Positions 11,731-24,000 of a DNA stretch of 64,000 bases are shown here, piece after piece. How positions within the stretch are numbered: the first letter of the stretch is position 1; every line of letters begins with the position of its first letter. The stretch covers positions 5,828,001 through 5,892,000 of the forward strand of contig CM077116.1 of NCBI GenBank assembly GCA_039619475.1, in the 5' to 3' direction. A program made the translations under genes and the position numbers. Under the pieces are notes generated by a model, which saw nothing but the letters and a program-made list of their open reading frames with translations, searched no databases and was not told the origin of the DNA. This stretch comes from Icerya purchasi (lineage: Eukaryota; Arthropoda; Insecta; Hemiptera; Monophlebidae).

Positions 11731-13261
11731 ACAAAGCACCAACCACTGTTATAATATCGAAATTTATTGTTTTCGTTTCGTTAGGATGAAAGATACCGGA
11801 GGGATAATAAGCTCAATTAATTTTTATCGACCAAAGTCTAAAAATAATTTGGAATAAATAGTAGGATGAAAAATCAGTTAACAGTAATTTTAAAAATGTA
11901 TAGAAATGGAACATATAGAATCTTAGAAAAAACAGAAGACTGACTCATTACAATATTCTCCTCCATATTCATTAGAACTGCAATATGGAAAACTACGATA
12001 TATCCCGACGAGAGTCGTTTTGAAATGTAAGAAATTACGATGCCCGAGATAAATTTTGTATGTAATTTCGTAAATCGGATGAACGTAGAATATCATAGTG
12101 GAAGCTAAATATCTCGAAAATAAGAGGAAATAGCAGCGGAGTCTACAAGTGGAATTGTGGGTTTTTCTCTGATTCCGCGTATAGACCGAATTAGTTGTAA
12201 TATGCGAATTTTTAAATTTTAGGCTCATCAGTGAAACCATTTAAAATCACCGAACGATCGAAAATGACGGTAACTTTCAGTCTTTAAAAACCGATTCGTA
12301 CGTCTCGCTGCATTAATTAGCTCTTCATACAAAGTATATCATAAGATAACTTTCTCCGCAGTTGAATCCCAGTTCGATAATTACGATATATTTTTATACG
12401 CGTGCGTACTTTTTTTTTTCTTTTTTCTTTTATCGCGATGTTTACTTCGGAACAACGCGGTAACGATTAAAATCCGTCATCGCCAACTCTTCTTGAGCCA
12501 GTTCTTTCGGAGTTACGGAGTAACAGTTTTCGATATACTTTCGCCGCGACGTTAAATCATATCGTCAACAAACTTCGCATCAGATACACTTGTAGCAAAC
12601 GTAAAGTTGACAATGTAAATTACAGCTCCGTATGTATAATGCGTAATCATTTTGACAATTAAACGTTAAATTCTCTCCACTTTAATCTTAATTTGACCGA
12701 CAATGTCCAACTTTCACATTTTCATGAAAGCTTTGACAGGCGCCATTTTCGTGAAGACTACGCAAGAACTCCCGAGCTTTTGGATCTTGGTCTTCCAACT
12801 CCATACAATGACTCTTATGTTCTCTCTTTTTCTTCTTTGTCAGTTGTTCCTAGTCCAGCTTCTTTCATTTATTCAGTCTCGCACGAGATTAAAATCTAAT
12901 ATGTTATGCTCCTTTTCAGCTATTATTTAGATTTCTTGGTTGATTGGACTGTTGCTCTTTGTTAGCGTACTCATAAAAAAAAATAAAATAAAAGCTCCCG
13001 CTAGCGGTTACTCTGTTGAAGTTTTTGTTACTTTCCGGTCTTTAAAAAAGGCTTTACACCCCGATAGTAATTATGTTGTTACCATACTTAAATTCTCCGG
13101 AAGCTTTGTATTGTCAACTTGAAAGGACCTGTTTGTAAATAAAACTCTATTAAAAGATTGGCGCCGTATATTCTTTCTTTTTTTTTTGATAATCGTGATA
13201 ATCTGCAAAGATAAAACTGAATTAGTGGAGAAACTTTCAAAAAAAAAAGAACGAAGAGAAA
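11731..13261. other. Non-coding stretch
   Basis: Holds a 105-codon minus-strand open frame (11923-12240) and 68-75-codon plus-strand frames (about 12693-12930) with no recognisable motif. They are treated as chance frames. Confidence 0.4.
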
Positions 13262-13830
13262 TTAGCAAAAAGTTTCTTTTTCTTTTTTTTTTTTGGCTCG
13301 TCAACTAGCTTTACTGAGAAACAATTAGAAGAAAAAAGAATCGGTTATATCATCAATATGAATAGCAGGACTAAAGTGTGGGAAAAGGAAAAACAGTATG
13401 TCATTAAGGAGTAGGAAGCCCAGGTTTAAATAGGAAGTAAATAAACATGTGAAAATCGTTTCATGCGTTGTTTTAATAGAGAGGACAATGTGGGGGGGGG
13501 TAATGAAAAACGAAAACAAGAAGATAGAATGTGAGTTAAGAACGCAGTAGAACGATGGAGACAACAGCAGAACGACGAAGTAGATTTTAGATTGAAAGAG
13601 AGAATGAGGAATTGTAAACGTCCGAGGGCTGAAATGGAAACTTTTACACAACGATACGTCTATGGGATTTGCTTCAGAAAAGAAGTGACGGACGGAGTAG
13701 CATTCCGCATCAAAAAGAAGGCTTCATTACTAGAGATGCCGGAATGGCTAGGCACCCGCAACGAAACAATGTGCAAAGAATATGAATGAGTGAATGTATA
13801 AGGGGATATATAATAAAGTCCCAAAAATGA
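13262..13830 (-). mobile_element. Non-LTR retrotransposon (RNase-H LINE) 3' relic
   Basis: On the minus strand near 13761-13720 the translation reads LRVPSHSGISSNEA then RNATPSVTS, matching the RNase H motif (WVPSHSGIxGNExAD) found in I-like LINEs. It is followed by a hydrophobic tail resembling the C-terminal tails at 59 kb. Toward 13262 the sequence ends with a 3' UTR whose terminal motif, read on the minus strand, is TTGACGAGCC followed by an A-rich tail. The same motif closes copies at 40.1, 58.65 and 59.1 kb. The 5' part (endonuclease and most of the reverse transcriptase) is absent and the frame is broken, so this is a 5'-truncated dead copy. Confidence 0.75.
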
Positions 13831-13914
13831 TTAGGAAGAGGGTAATTACTGGCCTGGGGGACGCTTATGGAGTTTATAATAATTAAATATTGTTTTTTAT
13901 TTTTATGTTTGTTG

Positions 13915-13980
13915 GGGGGAGGGCGCGTTAACTATGGACATTAACTCAGTGCGAGTGGAATTTTTGTATATTTCCAACGA
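13915..13980 (+). repeat. Short dispersed segment shared with 40.28 kb
   Basis: A G-run followed by TAACTATGGACATTAACTCAG and then GAATTTTTGTATATTTC-type sequence aligns by eye with 40282-40360. Only about 65 bp is shared. It could be the end of an unrecognised element. No coding potential was seen. Confidence 0.5.
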
Positions 13981-14880
13981 GCATCAGACTCTACCGGAAC
14001 GAAACACCATTTTATACCTAATACGGCGCCGCGGTGGTTGGCTAGAAATGACTTAACCGAAAGACGATTTGAGGAGACTTGCCGATTGTTTGGAGCTGCT
14101 GCCCATAAAAAACGGTTTTACGAGAGGTAGATCGCTTCGGTCGATATAATAACTGCATTAAATATTGCGATTATTGTACAGGAACGAGATATACGATTAT
14201 TTTGACCCATTGGACAGTTGGAATGCCGTATAGGAACAAAGCTGTCGAGGCAAATTATCGGCAAAGAATCTACCATTGAGGTTTTAGAAAATTTGGTGCG
14301 GACTCGATGTTTAATACTAGTTCATGGTCACGGTGTAATGTTGGAAGTTGATGAAAATTTCACGATTAACCAGCTAGTTTTTTATTGGCAACTCTTTTTG
14401 TTCCCTATTGTTTTTATTGAATTCGGATCAGTCACAGACGCAGCAAATGCAGCTCTCACGTTGCCGTAGTTGAGGGAATAGTGTCATAATGACTAAAGAT
14501 TAAAAATCGTTCTTTCGTTAACTTATTTACAGAGCTATTACAACTGGCACATTGTTAATTTATCTTTTAGCGGATTGTTTAAATCAGCGCATCAGCACAG
14601 TCTCTTTTCTATCAGACAACTCCCCTTTTTTTCTTTTGCATTTTGACGAGATTTATACCATTGTATCATTCTTAATATTAGTACCATTCACCTTCAACGG
14701 ATTATCTTATTTAAATATCGAATGGAGTTGTTGATTTTTCGCTGTCGTTTAATCTGTTTATTTAGAAAAAAAGTTTTTTTTTTGTTTTTTTTTGTTTTTT
14801 CTTAAAGGTTAAATGAAAATTTGTTTTTTTTATTAGCGTAAATATTTCTCATTGAAAATCCGAATATAGAGCGGTATGCA
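13981..14880. other. Non-coding stretch
   Basis: No recognised gene. An 83-codon open frame at 14218-14469 has no motif. Confidence 0.4.
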
Positions 14881-14882
14881 AT

Positions 14883-15020
14883 TGTGAACCTTAACTTCAC
14901 AATCCCCAAATCAAGCATATGGGACTTATTTTACTTTTTTATGCAGTTAATATATGACCGATAAAAATATTACAGTAATGTCAGCATAAAACTTAGAAAA
15001 AGCAGATCCAAGCGCGACTA
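14883..15020 (+). repeat. SINE-like module, copy A (partial)
   Basis: The segment CTTAACTTCACAATCC followed by ATATGGGACTTATTTTAC matches copies at 45112-45180 and 59555-59625. A later GCAGATCC also matches the 59.6 kb copy. No tRNA-like head is visible upstream, so this copy is truncated or too diverged to trace. Confidence 0.5.
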
Positions 15021-16985
15021 TTTAAACTAATTGCTTAGATTTTTCGATACTAAAATATAATGTTGTAAAGGTTCTGTTGTAACTGGTGACCGCTGTTTAA
15101 TCGGGTGCGTAGTTTCATTATGATATCCCTCCTTTTCCAGTTACTTTTTCGTTAATATTCTTCGCTATGGAACCGATTAATTGGAAAAATTGACCGCTCC
15201 ATCCCGTTCTTTTCACATTTCTCACCTTTAATATGTAACTGTCTGAGAATTTCCAACTTTAACGCAGGCGACATGTATGCTTTCTTCGTTTCTAATTCTT
15301 AGTAGTCCACTTGCAGCCGAACCTGTCTTCTCGGCTCTATTAGTACGACTTATCAAATGATCTGCGTCCACCATTTCTGTTGTTTCGTTTTGAGCCCCCT
15401 CAGCGTTTTCCTCTCTTCTTCATCCGGAAGATTCGGTGTTCTGTTAAAAGCGCTTTCACACTTAATTGTTAAGCCTCAGTTTTCCTATTCCTTACATATA
15501 TTTACTTCTCGGTCGTCTCTGTTAAAAATATCTTCTCTTTCATATCCTCGATTGCTAGATGTATCAGACCGTAATATACTAAAACGCTTTAAAAAAAAAT
15601 AAAACGTCAAACGATTAATCATCGAAAGAGATAGATAGATTCTCTAGTTTTCTTCTTCTTTATCATTATTAGTCTCTGCGCTAGAAAGCCGGGTATTTTT
15701 TTTCATGTGTGCCGGTACGAAGTAATTTCGTATGGGTGAAAACACGCTTCGGTTTTCAATTTATTCGTGCGTTTTGTTTACTTCGAAGACTGTGGCGTGA
15801 GCATTCTAGGGGAAAAGTCGAACATTCTTTCGGCATATCAATAAAGTGTATAAATTGAGTAACAAGCGGATAAGGAAAAAGGGGTAGGCGCTAAAATCCC
15901 TTTTGAGCGATTATTACTACTTGGGACAGTGCGATTTTTTTTTTAGGCAGAACACATGTAAATTTATCAAAATGCTTGCCTTAAAAAGATTAATAAAATT
16001 TTCATTTATCGCCTAACTATAAATCTTTCACGTTCAGTTGGACAATTATTGTAAAATAAAAATTAGATATAAGAAAATTTAAGAAAATGTAAAGTTAGAT
16101 TACTTGAGAATATCATATTGTGTTTTTTTTAACTGACTCGGCACTGTCCGTAGTACGTTTATTGTTGGTTTTTTTTTGATATTCAATAATACTCGATATA
16201 TTTAAGCGCATTTTTCTTTCATAAAACGATTGAGAAATATGTTTCTTTCCGCACCAACTGGCTAATTTCGCATCTTTTTGCTATATGATTACGGATCGAA
16301 TTTAAGAGGGATGAAGAAGGCCAAAATTCATCATACAGCGGAATTACTTTTAGTAGGCGTCGTCTTTAAAATGAGTTTTAGCGCGTCGCTGCTTTCAATT
16401 GCTTCGGTTATCAACATAACAGGAGGTCTTACTTACATTGACCAAAATTTCTTTCGATACGTATTCCTAAGTGTCTTCCACATATCACCTCACCAGTCCA
16501 AACATCTGATTTTTACATAATTTCGCTTGTGCCTGCCTGCATTTCTAGTTTAAATCTATTCCTCTACGCTGTAGTATGCGTAATAGTCTGAATTTCAACT
16601 TCAGTCGATATTTACTCTATCCGTATTAATATTTCCAATTCGAAAACTAGCTGCTTCCGTTTTTACTTTCTTGCGCCTTTGTAGTACTTTATTTGCAAGC
16701 TGATACCGTCAAATTTGATTCGTACCAGATCCGGTCAGTCCTCAGAAGCTAGGATTTCGGAATGAACGCCCCGTCAGCTTTTTGGAACAACTTAAGTACG
16801 GCTCAGACACACATTGTGTAATATATGATGAAAATATAATGCTACCGGTTGATTCCTAAAAAAATAGTTAACATTATCATCTAATAAGCTTCTACGCGTA
16901 GCCAACCTAGTTTTAGAGCATCATTCGAATACGTCAGTATAATAAATTTCTACAGTGTCGAACAAATATTGACTGAAATTTTTCG
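15021..16985. other. Non-coding stretch
   Basis: Stop-poor purine-rich minus-strand tracts occur (for example about 15235-15420) without a family motif. No RNA gene or element boundary was found. Confidence 0.4.
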
Positions 16986-16986
16986 G

Positions 16987-17010
16987 ATAATAATAATAAT
17001 AATAATAAGC
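16987..17010. repeat. (TAA)n microsatellite
   Basis: An uninterrupted run of TAA trinucleotides. Confidence 0.85.
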
Positions 17011-17910
17011 TAGTAAATTTTTTCTTCGTAATCGATGAAACAAGCAATATAAATCGGTATGTGTTTTGAATGCTACAATTTTAAACCTGCGCAATTCGCT
17101 TTTCAGCCTTTTTTCTCAGGCATTAACTAGACGTCGGCAACCTCTTGGCTCAGTTGTCTCCAGCATTGCTGAATGGAGCTATCTGAGGGAATAAATTAAC
17201 GAGAGTTGGCATGATCCGCCTTTTCTAGACCGTTTCTGCGGTATATTCGATTTCGGATTAGCTAAACCGGCTAAACAAGCCTTTGTTACCCCGGTCGCAT
17301 CGTTAGACGCTTGATGTGTTGATATAATCGTTGAATGAAGCTTAGAGGCGCACGCGAAAAAATCAGCGGTTTCCCATAGAAAAATTTCAACTAGGCTTTT
17401 TCTCATCCACGGAAAGGCCATCTCGACCACAATGGCAAACGGAAAACGCACCGAAATCGATTGCATCGCCTGCTAATTAATATGAGTGCTAGAGGAAGAA
17501 ACCGTTGCCGAATAATTTCAATGTAAAGCGGATAGTTCAGTGGGATGAAAGGGCGCCTCTGCAAAATCGCTTCGGCGTGAGGTCATGCAGCTGAACGACT
17601 GGCGATATTGCGGGCATTATAGTCGGCTAATACCGTTAAATGTAGCATGCGGTCGTGCCCCCACACACGATAATACCCGATCGCCTCTGCGTCGATGTAA
17701 TTACCGCATACACGAAGCAACCGAAACACGCATCTACTCGAAGGCGTCCTAATGTGTAAACAGACACATGCGCCGACGTATAGAACATAGAGCGAAAAGA
17801 CCAGATGAGAGGAACGAAAGGCAACTCGCGTAGTCGTATATGGAACAGCAGGTATTTAAGCTCGCGATACTTACGTAACGTTCTATCGGACGCGTATATA
17901 TTGATAGCCG
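17011..17910. other. Non-coding stretch, moderately CpG-rich
   Basis: A 95-codon minus-strand open frame at 17179-17466 is the longest here and has no motif I recognise. No transcription signals could be assigned. Confidence 0.35.
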
Positions 17911-17938
17911 GTTCGTTCGTTCGTTCGTTCGTTCGTTC
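17911..17938. repeat. (GTTC)7 microsatellite
   Basis: Seven tandem GTTC tetranucleotides. Confidence 0.95.
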
Positions 17939-19020
17939 ATGGGTGTGAGTTCGGCTTCGCTGGACGACAACAACAATTCGCCTAGCATCCGAGATTCAAT
18001 GAAACCACACCTCGCTAAAGTCGAAAGTTGATATCAAGGATATGTGCGTGATTGCATTATAACGATATTACGCTCTATTATACCTAGATGTGAAAATACC
18101 GCTTGGAAACTGAATCAACTGCGAAAAACGAAAAACACACGCACTTTTACCGATATTCCTTTATGCCTCAGTATAACATCTTTATTAATCTTTCTCCTTT
18201 TCTCCGCGTACATTCCAACATCTTTTCCGGTTCTACTGAATGCGAACTAATTTAGTAAAAACGGTCACAGGGGTCCGCTGATAAAACGTTTCAGCCGATC
18301 AGCTGACGAAGACCGGCTACAAAAGAAATCATCGAAATTATCATCAGCGCGTCGGCGGCTCCCGAACTTTTATAGCTATAAAAATAAATTATATAGACAA
18401 GTGTTTGTTTTTTTGTTTTTTTTTTGGCGGTTTAGTTTTATATAATTTCGTTAGTGCGTTGACTGCGTGGATAAAAACGATTCAGTCTCTGCTGCGTAAG
18501 GTGGTTGACTGTTCCAGCATTTTTCTCGATTAAAGGTTTGAATTTTCGACGCAATATTTCGATTATTTCACATCGTGAATCGGTTAGAATTAACACTCTT
18601 GGTAGGTTGACTGATTGGACAGAAAAAAAAAAAAAAAAAAAAATGACACGTCCGTTTCCTCTTCAAAAATGTTGTGTGACCATTTATAAATCGTCCTGAT
18701 CCGCAGCAGACCACAATTAATTGGGAATGTTTTTCAAGGAAATTTTTTATTCGGCGATAAAATATTATCAAGATGCGGTTTTATTGCAGTTTTTTCGAAT
18801 AACCGGTTTTTAAATTTAAAAAGAAAAAATGAATAAAAATGAACAAAAAGATTTTAAAAAATTTCCTCGCATCGGACGGAATATTTTTTTTCCCCTGCTA
18901 TTCGATGGTTTCGTGGTAATATAATATTCGAAGGGAACCGAGGCCGCGTTCAATAATGGTGCTCGATTTGAACTTGCAACGTATTGAAAATTGATTCATA
19001 CGTAATTCTAGTCAGTTTCA
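17939..19020. other. Non-coding stretch
   Basis: Contains a 20-base poly-A run near 18624-18643 and T/G-rich runs near 18405-18430. No gene recognised. Confidence 0.4.
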
Positions 19021-19230
19021 TACAGGGTGCGGCATCATTTTTTTTGTACTAAATTTTTCTACAGAAATAATAACAGAAAATCGAAATAACATACTCTAGA
19101 TAACCCATTGGCTATGCTTCTTACCTTCTCGCAGTTTTATTTCGATTTTGTGTTATTATTTCTGTAGAAAAATTTAGTAGAAAAAAGAGGGCGCATTTTA
19201 AAAAAGGAAATTACGCTGCCGCACCCTGTA
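19021..19230. mobile_element. MITE with long terminal inverted repeats and TA duplication
   Basis: The left end CAGGGTGCGGCA begins at 19023 and the right end TGCCGCACCCTG closes at 19228, each flanked by TA (19021-19022 and 19229-19230). Inside, a second pair of arms (about 19050-19089 and 19138-19180) includes TTTTTCTACAGAAATAATA and its inverse. The arms leave a loop of about 48 bp, so a transcript would fold into one long hairpin. TA duplication and CAGGG-type ends are typical of Tc1/mariner-derived MITEs. There is no ORF, and mobilisation would need a transposase in trans. The arms are still closely matched, which suggests a fairly young insertion. Confidence 0.9.
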
Positions 19231-19259
19231 TTAAAAGAAAACAATTCATAGGCTGTACC

Positions 19260-19781
19260 GAGGAGTCTGGTTAAAAATTGTGTTATCAACGGAGTTCGAA
19301 TTCAATAATCAACCACCCCCGTCATTTAATATAGTCCCTTGTTTCCCTTATATTCTTCAGCTAGGGTTTCTAAAGGAACAAGACACAGTCAAAAAAAAGT
19401 TACCCACCCCTACACAGATAGAAGTAAAAATTTAACAGATTTTCGGCGTATTGAAAGGTACGGTGTTTATATTTTGGCGCGAAGGTCGAAGGTGGCAACG
19501 GTATATTACCGGGTTTTATTTTTGGGCGGCTCCTCCACTATAGGATGGATCGAACGAAATATTTTCACTTTCATCGGCATTTCCTTATGAGGCCAGCTTC
19601 AGAGTTTCCGAACACCGTGAAACATACTGCCCTGTCGGTGCAAGCTGTTCAACACGTTCTGGAGTACCCCTTGTAAAGCCGTGCTCGGTAACACCCACGG
19701 AATATAACCTTCGACATGCCCGTATTAGGAAATACGCGTCTTCAGTTATCTCAACTACCTCACTCCTACCAGACGACGACA

Positions 19782-19830
<49 letters not shown>

Positions 19831-20410
19831 CGACAACGACAACGACGACGACTCCTTGGTTCTCTGATGATATTATTACACGCTGTACTCGCTCTTCTAG
19901 AACTGTCTTCGGATGTTGTTGATCTTCCAGCATCGCATTCGAGATATAAAAGAAGAAAAAGCTAACTCGTCTGGTCTATGGACAACAATAATTGGCGGTG
20001 CTAAGGTAAATAGCGCGCAGAAGGATCAGACTGTTACATCACCGAACACAAATACGGTACAACTCTCATACGCGGCCTTCCTCGCTCGACCGTCTGTTAT
20101 AAAAAAGCGGGAAAAAAATGCGTACGCGATCATATGTACAAACAGCGAAAATTCCGCTCCGCGAACCAGGTACAAAACGCAAAAAAAAAAAAAAACAAGC
20201 ATTTTCCCTCCAGCTCAATTTTCAGTTCTAGTCCGAAATCAACGAGCTACGTGTTCTCCTTATTACCGCACGTATCCTCTGCCGCTTTCGCGATTCCTTT
20301 ACAGTCATTGTTCTCATTTGTCCGGAATTTCAGTCTAGGCTACGAATCTATTGCACTCTCAAGGGTCTGTCATCAGTTAATGACAATATTTATAGTGGGA
20401 AAATAGTAGA
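19260..20410 (+). other. Region with several overlapping unidentified open frames
   Basis: Frames open for 80-141 codons overlap on both strands (plus-strand 19339-19590, 19716-19922 and 19913-20338; minus-strand 19585-19842). A plus-strand frame without ATG stays open from 19544 to a TGA at 19865-19867. It encodes a mixed-composition segment leading into an acidic Asp run specified by the GAC repeat. None matches a family I know. The region could include an exon, but overlapping frames around a triplet repeat are also expected without coding. Confidence 0.2.
19772..19852. repeat. (GAC)n trinucleotide microsatellite
   Basis: More than twenty GAC triplets with a few AGC, GAT and AAC interruptions. 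Depending on frame it would specify Asp, Thr or Arg runs on the plus strand and Ser-rich runs on the minus strand. Confidence 0.95.
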
Positions 20411-23400
20411 AATATGCTTTTATCACAACAAAAAAAAAGGCTTTTAAAAGCTCTTTTGTTTCTTTTAAAGGTCTCTCCGTAGGGAAATTGTTACCGCTGC
20501 CAGTCAAATTGAAATTTCGACGATCGAATTTAGTCCGATGACTCAACTCCAGTACTCGGGGCTTTAGACTGACGGTACATGACGGAGTTTCATGATACCA
20601 GTAAAGACTTCATTCGGTCACAGTGATACGGCATTTCCTGTAAAGAATGAAATTCGAATTGCGCCCGAGTTCAGCGTGATGAAAAAATCTCCGGGCCGAA
20701 GTAAAAGACAAAAATTAAACATCGGTGGAAGGAAGAAAACGACTTTGCAATGTTAATTTTCATCTTTCCCGAATTAAATACTCGCTTTTGTAAAAGTTCG
20801 GAAGCTATTTTTCATAATCCTTTAATTAAGTTCAAAGGTTTATTTCGCGTACAAACCTAATCGTATACACTAGCCTACGAAAAAGTACACAAATCAATAA
20901 TTGATATTGAATCGCTGCAACAAGTTTCGTACTTGGTTGATAATTAATCTGCAGTTAGCGTACAGATATAATATACCTCGACAAACTTACCAGTTTATCC
21001 GCTTTTCGCATTGAGTTTTATTTTAATATCAGTGTGATGAACGTTTTTTCTCATACCGGTACGATCTTCAACATCTGATCCGAATTATATTAAACCATCG
21101 CTAATCGGCGTACCAAGGTTTTTCTACATGCCACGTCACCTATAGCCGATTAATTCTCAGTTCTTCCGAGATATTTTGTAATGACTAATGAGAATGGCAA
21201 ACCCATCTCGGTGATTCACGCTACTCTCATTTAAAATGTAATGGTAGAAAATATCGAGTTAGTATTTATTTACGTTACTTCATCTAAATCTCTATCACTA
21301 ATTTAAGTGTAAATATTGTAATTACCACCTTTTAGATGGATTTTCCCTTGCAGCCACAATGCGATACCATTGTAAATAAGAATAAAAGTTTTTCAAAGCA
21401 ATTCAACCGATGAAATGCTATGTGTTACATTACTTCATTATCTAGATACATATTTTTGTCCGTTGTTGTAGATTTAAATTGCTTTTTTCTCTACGGTTAT
21501 CAGCAGTCGATTTTTTCTAATTTATTCCAGCAAAAAGGAAAATAATTTAAAATAATTTCTTCATTCAAAATATTTAGGAAGTTGATGTTTTTTAACGCGA
21601 CCAAATAGTCGCTATGTTTACTTGTACCCTTGCGTTCCGTTACAGAACATTTCGGCTCACTTGCACCGCAGAGCCGCATCCTATTGAGACTACACGTTTG
21701 TCTTTATTCGTATAATTCTTTTAAAAATATACGTAAGCTTACGGTCGATGTGATTAAAGAATTGAAAAAAAAAAAAAAGGAGAAACCCAGCAAACTATTG
21801 TAACATCGATACATTTTTTTTCTTGCGTTTATCGCAGTGTTCCCCGAAACGAGCGATAAATCGAAAAGATTTTGTCCTCCTTCCCGATAGGAGGTACTAA
21901 AAACATTCTAAGAGAGAAAAATTTCGATAAAGCGGTAAAGGAGCGGAACGAGCTAGAGAGCTTCGGAATGGTATTGCAGGGAGAAGATCGAAAATAGCGT
22001 CATCAGATGTCGGAGAGTGCGTTCCGTCTATTTTTAAACAAACGAATTACCGGTGAATTACCGGGTTGACTTGAAGAGTCGGAGTTTAGGCGGCCACGGT
22101 TCATTTATCGTCGGTCCGGTAAAAGGAAATGCAGTTCAGCTGTTAATAGGTGGCTCGGAGGAGGAAGAGGTATCGTCGGAATCCGAATGACAGAAATGAC
22201 TGGAAGAACGAAGTAATCTTCTTCAGTGCATCTTCCAGATCTTTATCGGTTTTTTGAACGATGACATAGGTACATAATGTAACCTCCTTTGATCTCTCAC
22301 CTGTTGCGCAGTTTGATCTACGTTCGTGCGTACTGCTTACCGTTAAAACCAGATCTATCTCCGTTCCAGCCTTGCATACGAATTATTCCGAGCGCTCGGT
22401 TTTTGTCATTAGTACTATTATTATTGAATACTTTCCCGACTAGAACGCAGTCTAAAAACTAGCCGTGCTGCCCTGACTGGAAAACTTTGCGTCGTCCCAC
22501 GGCAGATGCTCCCTTTTGTTCTAAATTTGTTCACGGTCGTTCTTTTCTCCTTCTCCTTTTCCTTTTTTTCTCCTACTAATCGTTAAAATTAGTATAAAAA
22601 TTTAGCCAAGCGTGTTTTTCTGTTCATCTACCAAAGTCTGTACCGTGCTTGCAAATTTTGATAGTTAATCAACAAAAGGGGACAACAGCAAAATTCATCC
22701 TTTTCCCCTCTTTATTTCTAATCGTAACAAGTTTCTTTGCCATTTTTTATTCCCCTGAACTGTAGCACTGATTAAATGACCCGTTCGCCTAAAAAAAAAA
22801 AAAGAAATGTATATACAAATATTCTAGCTATATACTGCTCTGGCCTCTAGATAACTAAATAATTTCGCTGAAAAAGTTTCCATAATTCCGCTAACTTAAA
22901 TGAAAATAACGAATAACGTTATAGTATCAGAAAATTCTTAATTGACCTGTAACCTACGCAAACGAGTTAAAATTGCCAAAAAAACAGATATACTATCATT
23001 TACTTTTGCCATCGGCTGAACTGTTTTGCCACTCTATTAGCGTTCTTTTTTTGATATTGCCTGCAGTAGTTTTCAGTGTGTAGTGTTCGGGGTCAGTCAT
23101 CGTTTTTTTTTTTTATCCCCGTCAGTTTACAAATTAGTTGTAATTTATAACAGTGAATTGCGATTATTAGCGGAAAATCAGATAATATTTTAAGCAACTA
23201 CACAGTAGCAGGTGAAAATAGCGACAATGAAGGGGAAGTAGGATAATTCTTCTTTTTATTGCACCATTAATAAATAGTCGATGACGAATTTTTTTTGCAT
23301 AAGTTGAGACATAGCTAATGTATTAATAGTTAATATTGGAATAGAACCCCCCGTATGAGAACGAAAATATAAAGCATTTTTAAAATAGATCGCAGAAAAG

Positions 23401-23764
23401 TTAAGTAATTCTTTGATGCGAGAAAAATTTTGAATTCCGTGCACTCAGATATCCGACAACTTTAATGTATTATTAAACGGCATTCGAATTATACAGTAAA
23501 ATAAAAATGTAATAAATGCATATTAGTTGATAAAGATATGTAGTACTTGGCAAAAAAAGTGTGCATTTTCTATACATCAAATATTATAAATCTTAATTAA
23601 AATTATTTCAGTAGATGCAAGTTTTTATATATGTAAATATTAAAAAAAAATAAAATATACGTAATATTTTGTACGTCACGTGGCGATCGTTTTTTAAAAT
23701 AAAATTTGTATTCTTCTTTATCGATATTATGTTCGCTATAAATTTATTACTTATTTGATTTCTA
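20411..23764. other. Non-coding stretch
   Basis: No recognised gene, RNA or element over more than 3 kb. Short poly-A and poly-T tracts only. Confidence 0.4.
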
Positions 23765-24000
23765 ATTTATTTATTTATCCGCAATAATTCGGGCATGTTT
23801 CGAACAGGCCCTTATTATTCAAAATACGTCGCAATGCGGCTCCATTGAGTAGCAATAATACGTGATATACAAAATTAAAAAGAAAAAGTACAATCTACAC
23901 AAAAAGGGCAAAAGATGAAGAAGGAAAAATTATAACGACGGTAAGGCAAGGAAAAAATAACAAAAACGAGAAAAGAAAAATGTCACGCTAATTTTGTAGT
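23765..24000 (-). mobile_element. Possible LINE 3' terminus
   Basis: Read on the minus strand, a moderately GC-containing segment (GGGCCTGTTCGAAACATGCC) runs into an ATAAATAAATAAATT tail, the form seen at the 3' ends of many insect non-LTR elements. No coding motif is preserved upstream of the tail, so assignment rests on tail form only. Confidence 0.3.

Noticed and set aside
19913..20338. 141-codon plus-strand open frame
   Set aside because: No domain, composition shifts along its length, it overlaps a 90-codon frame in another phase, and it includes a poly-Lys run from an A-tract. Not supportable as a gene.
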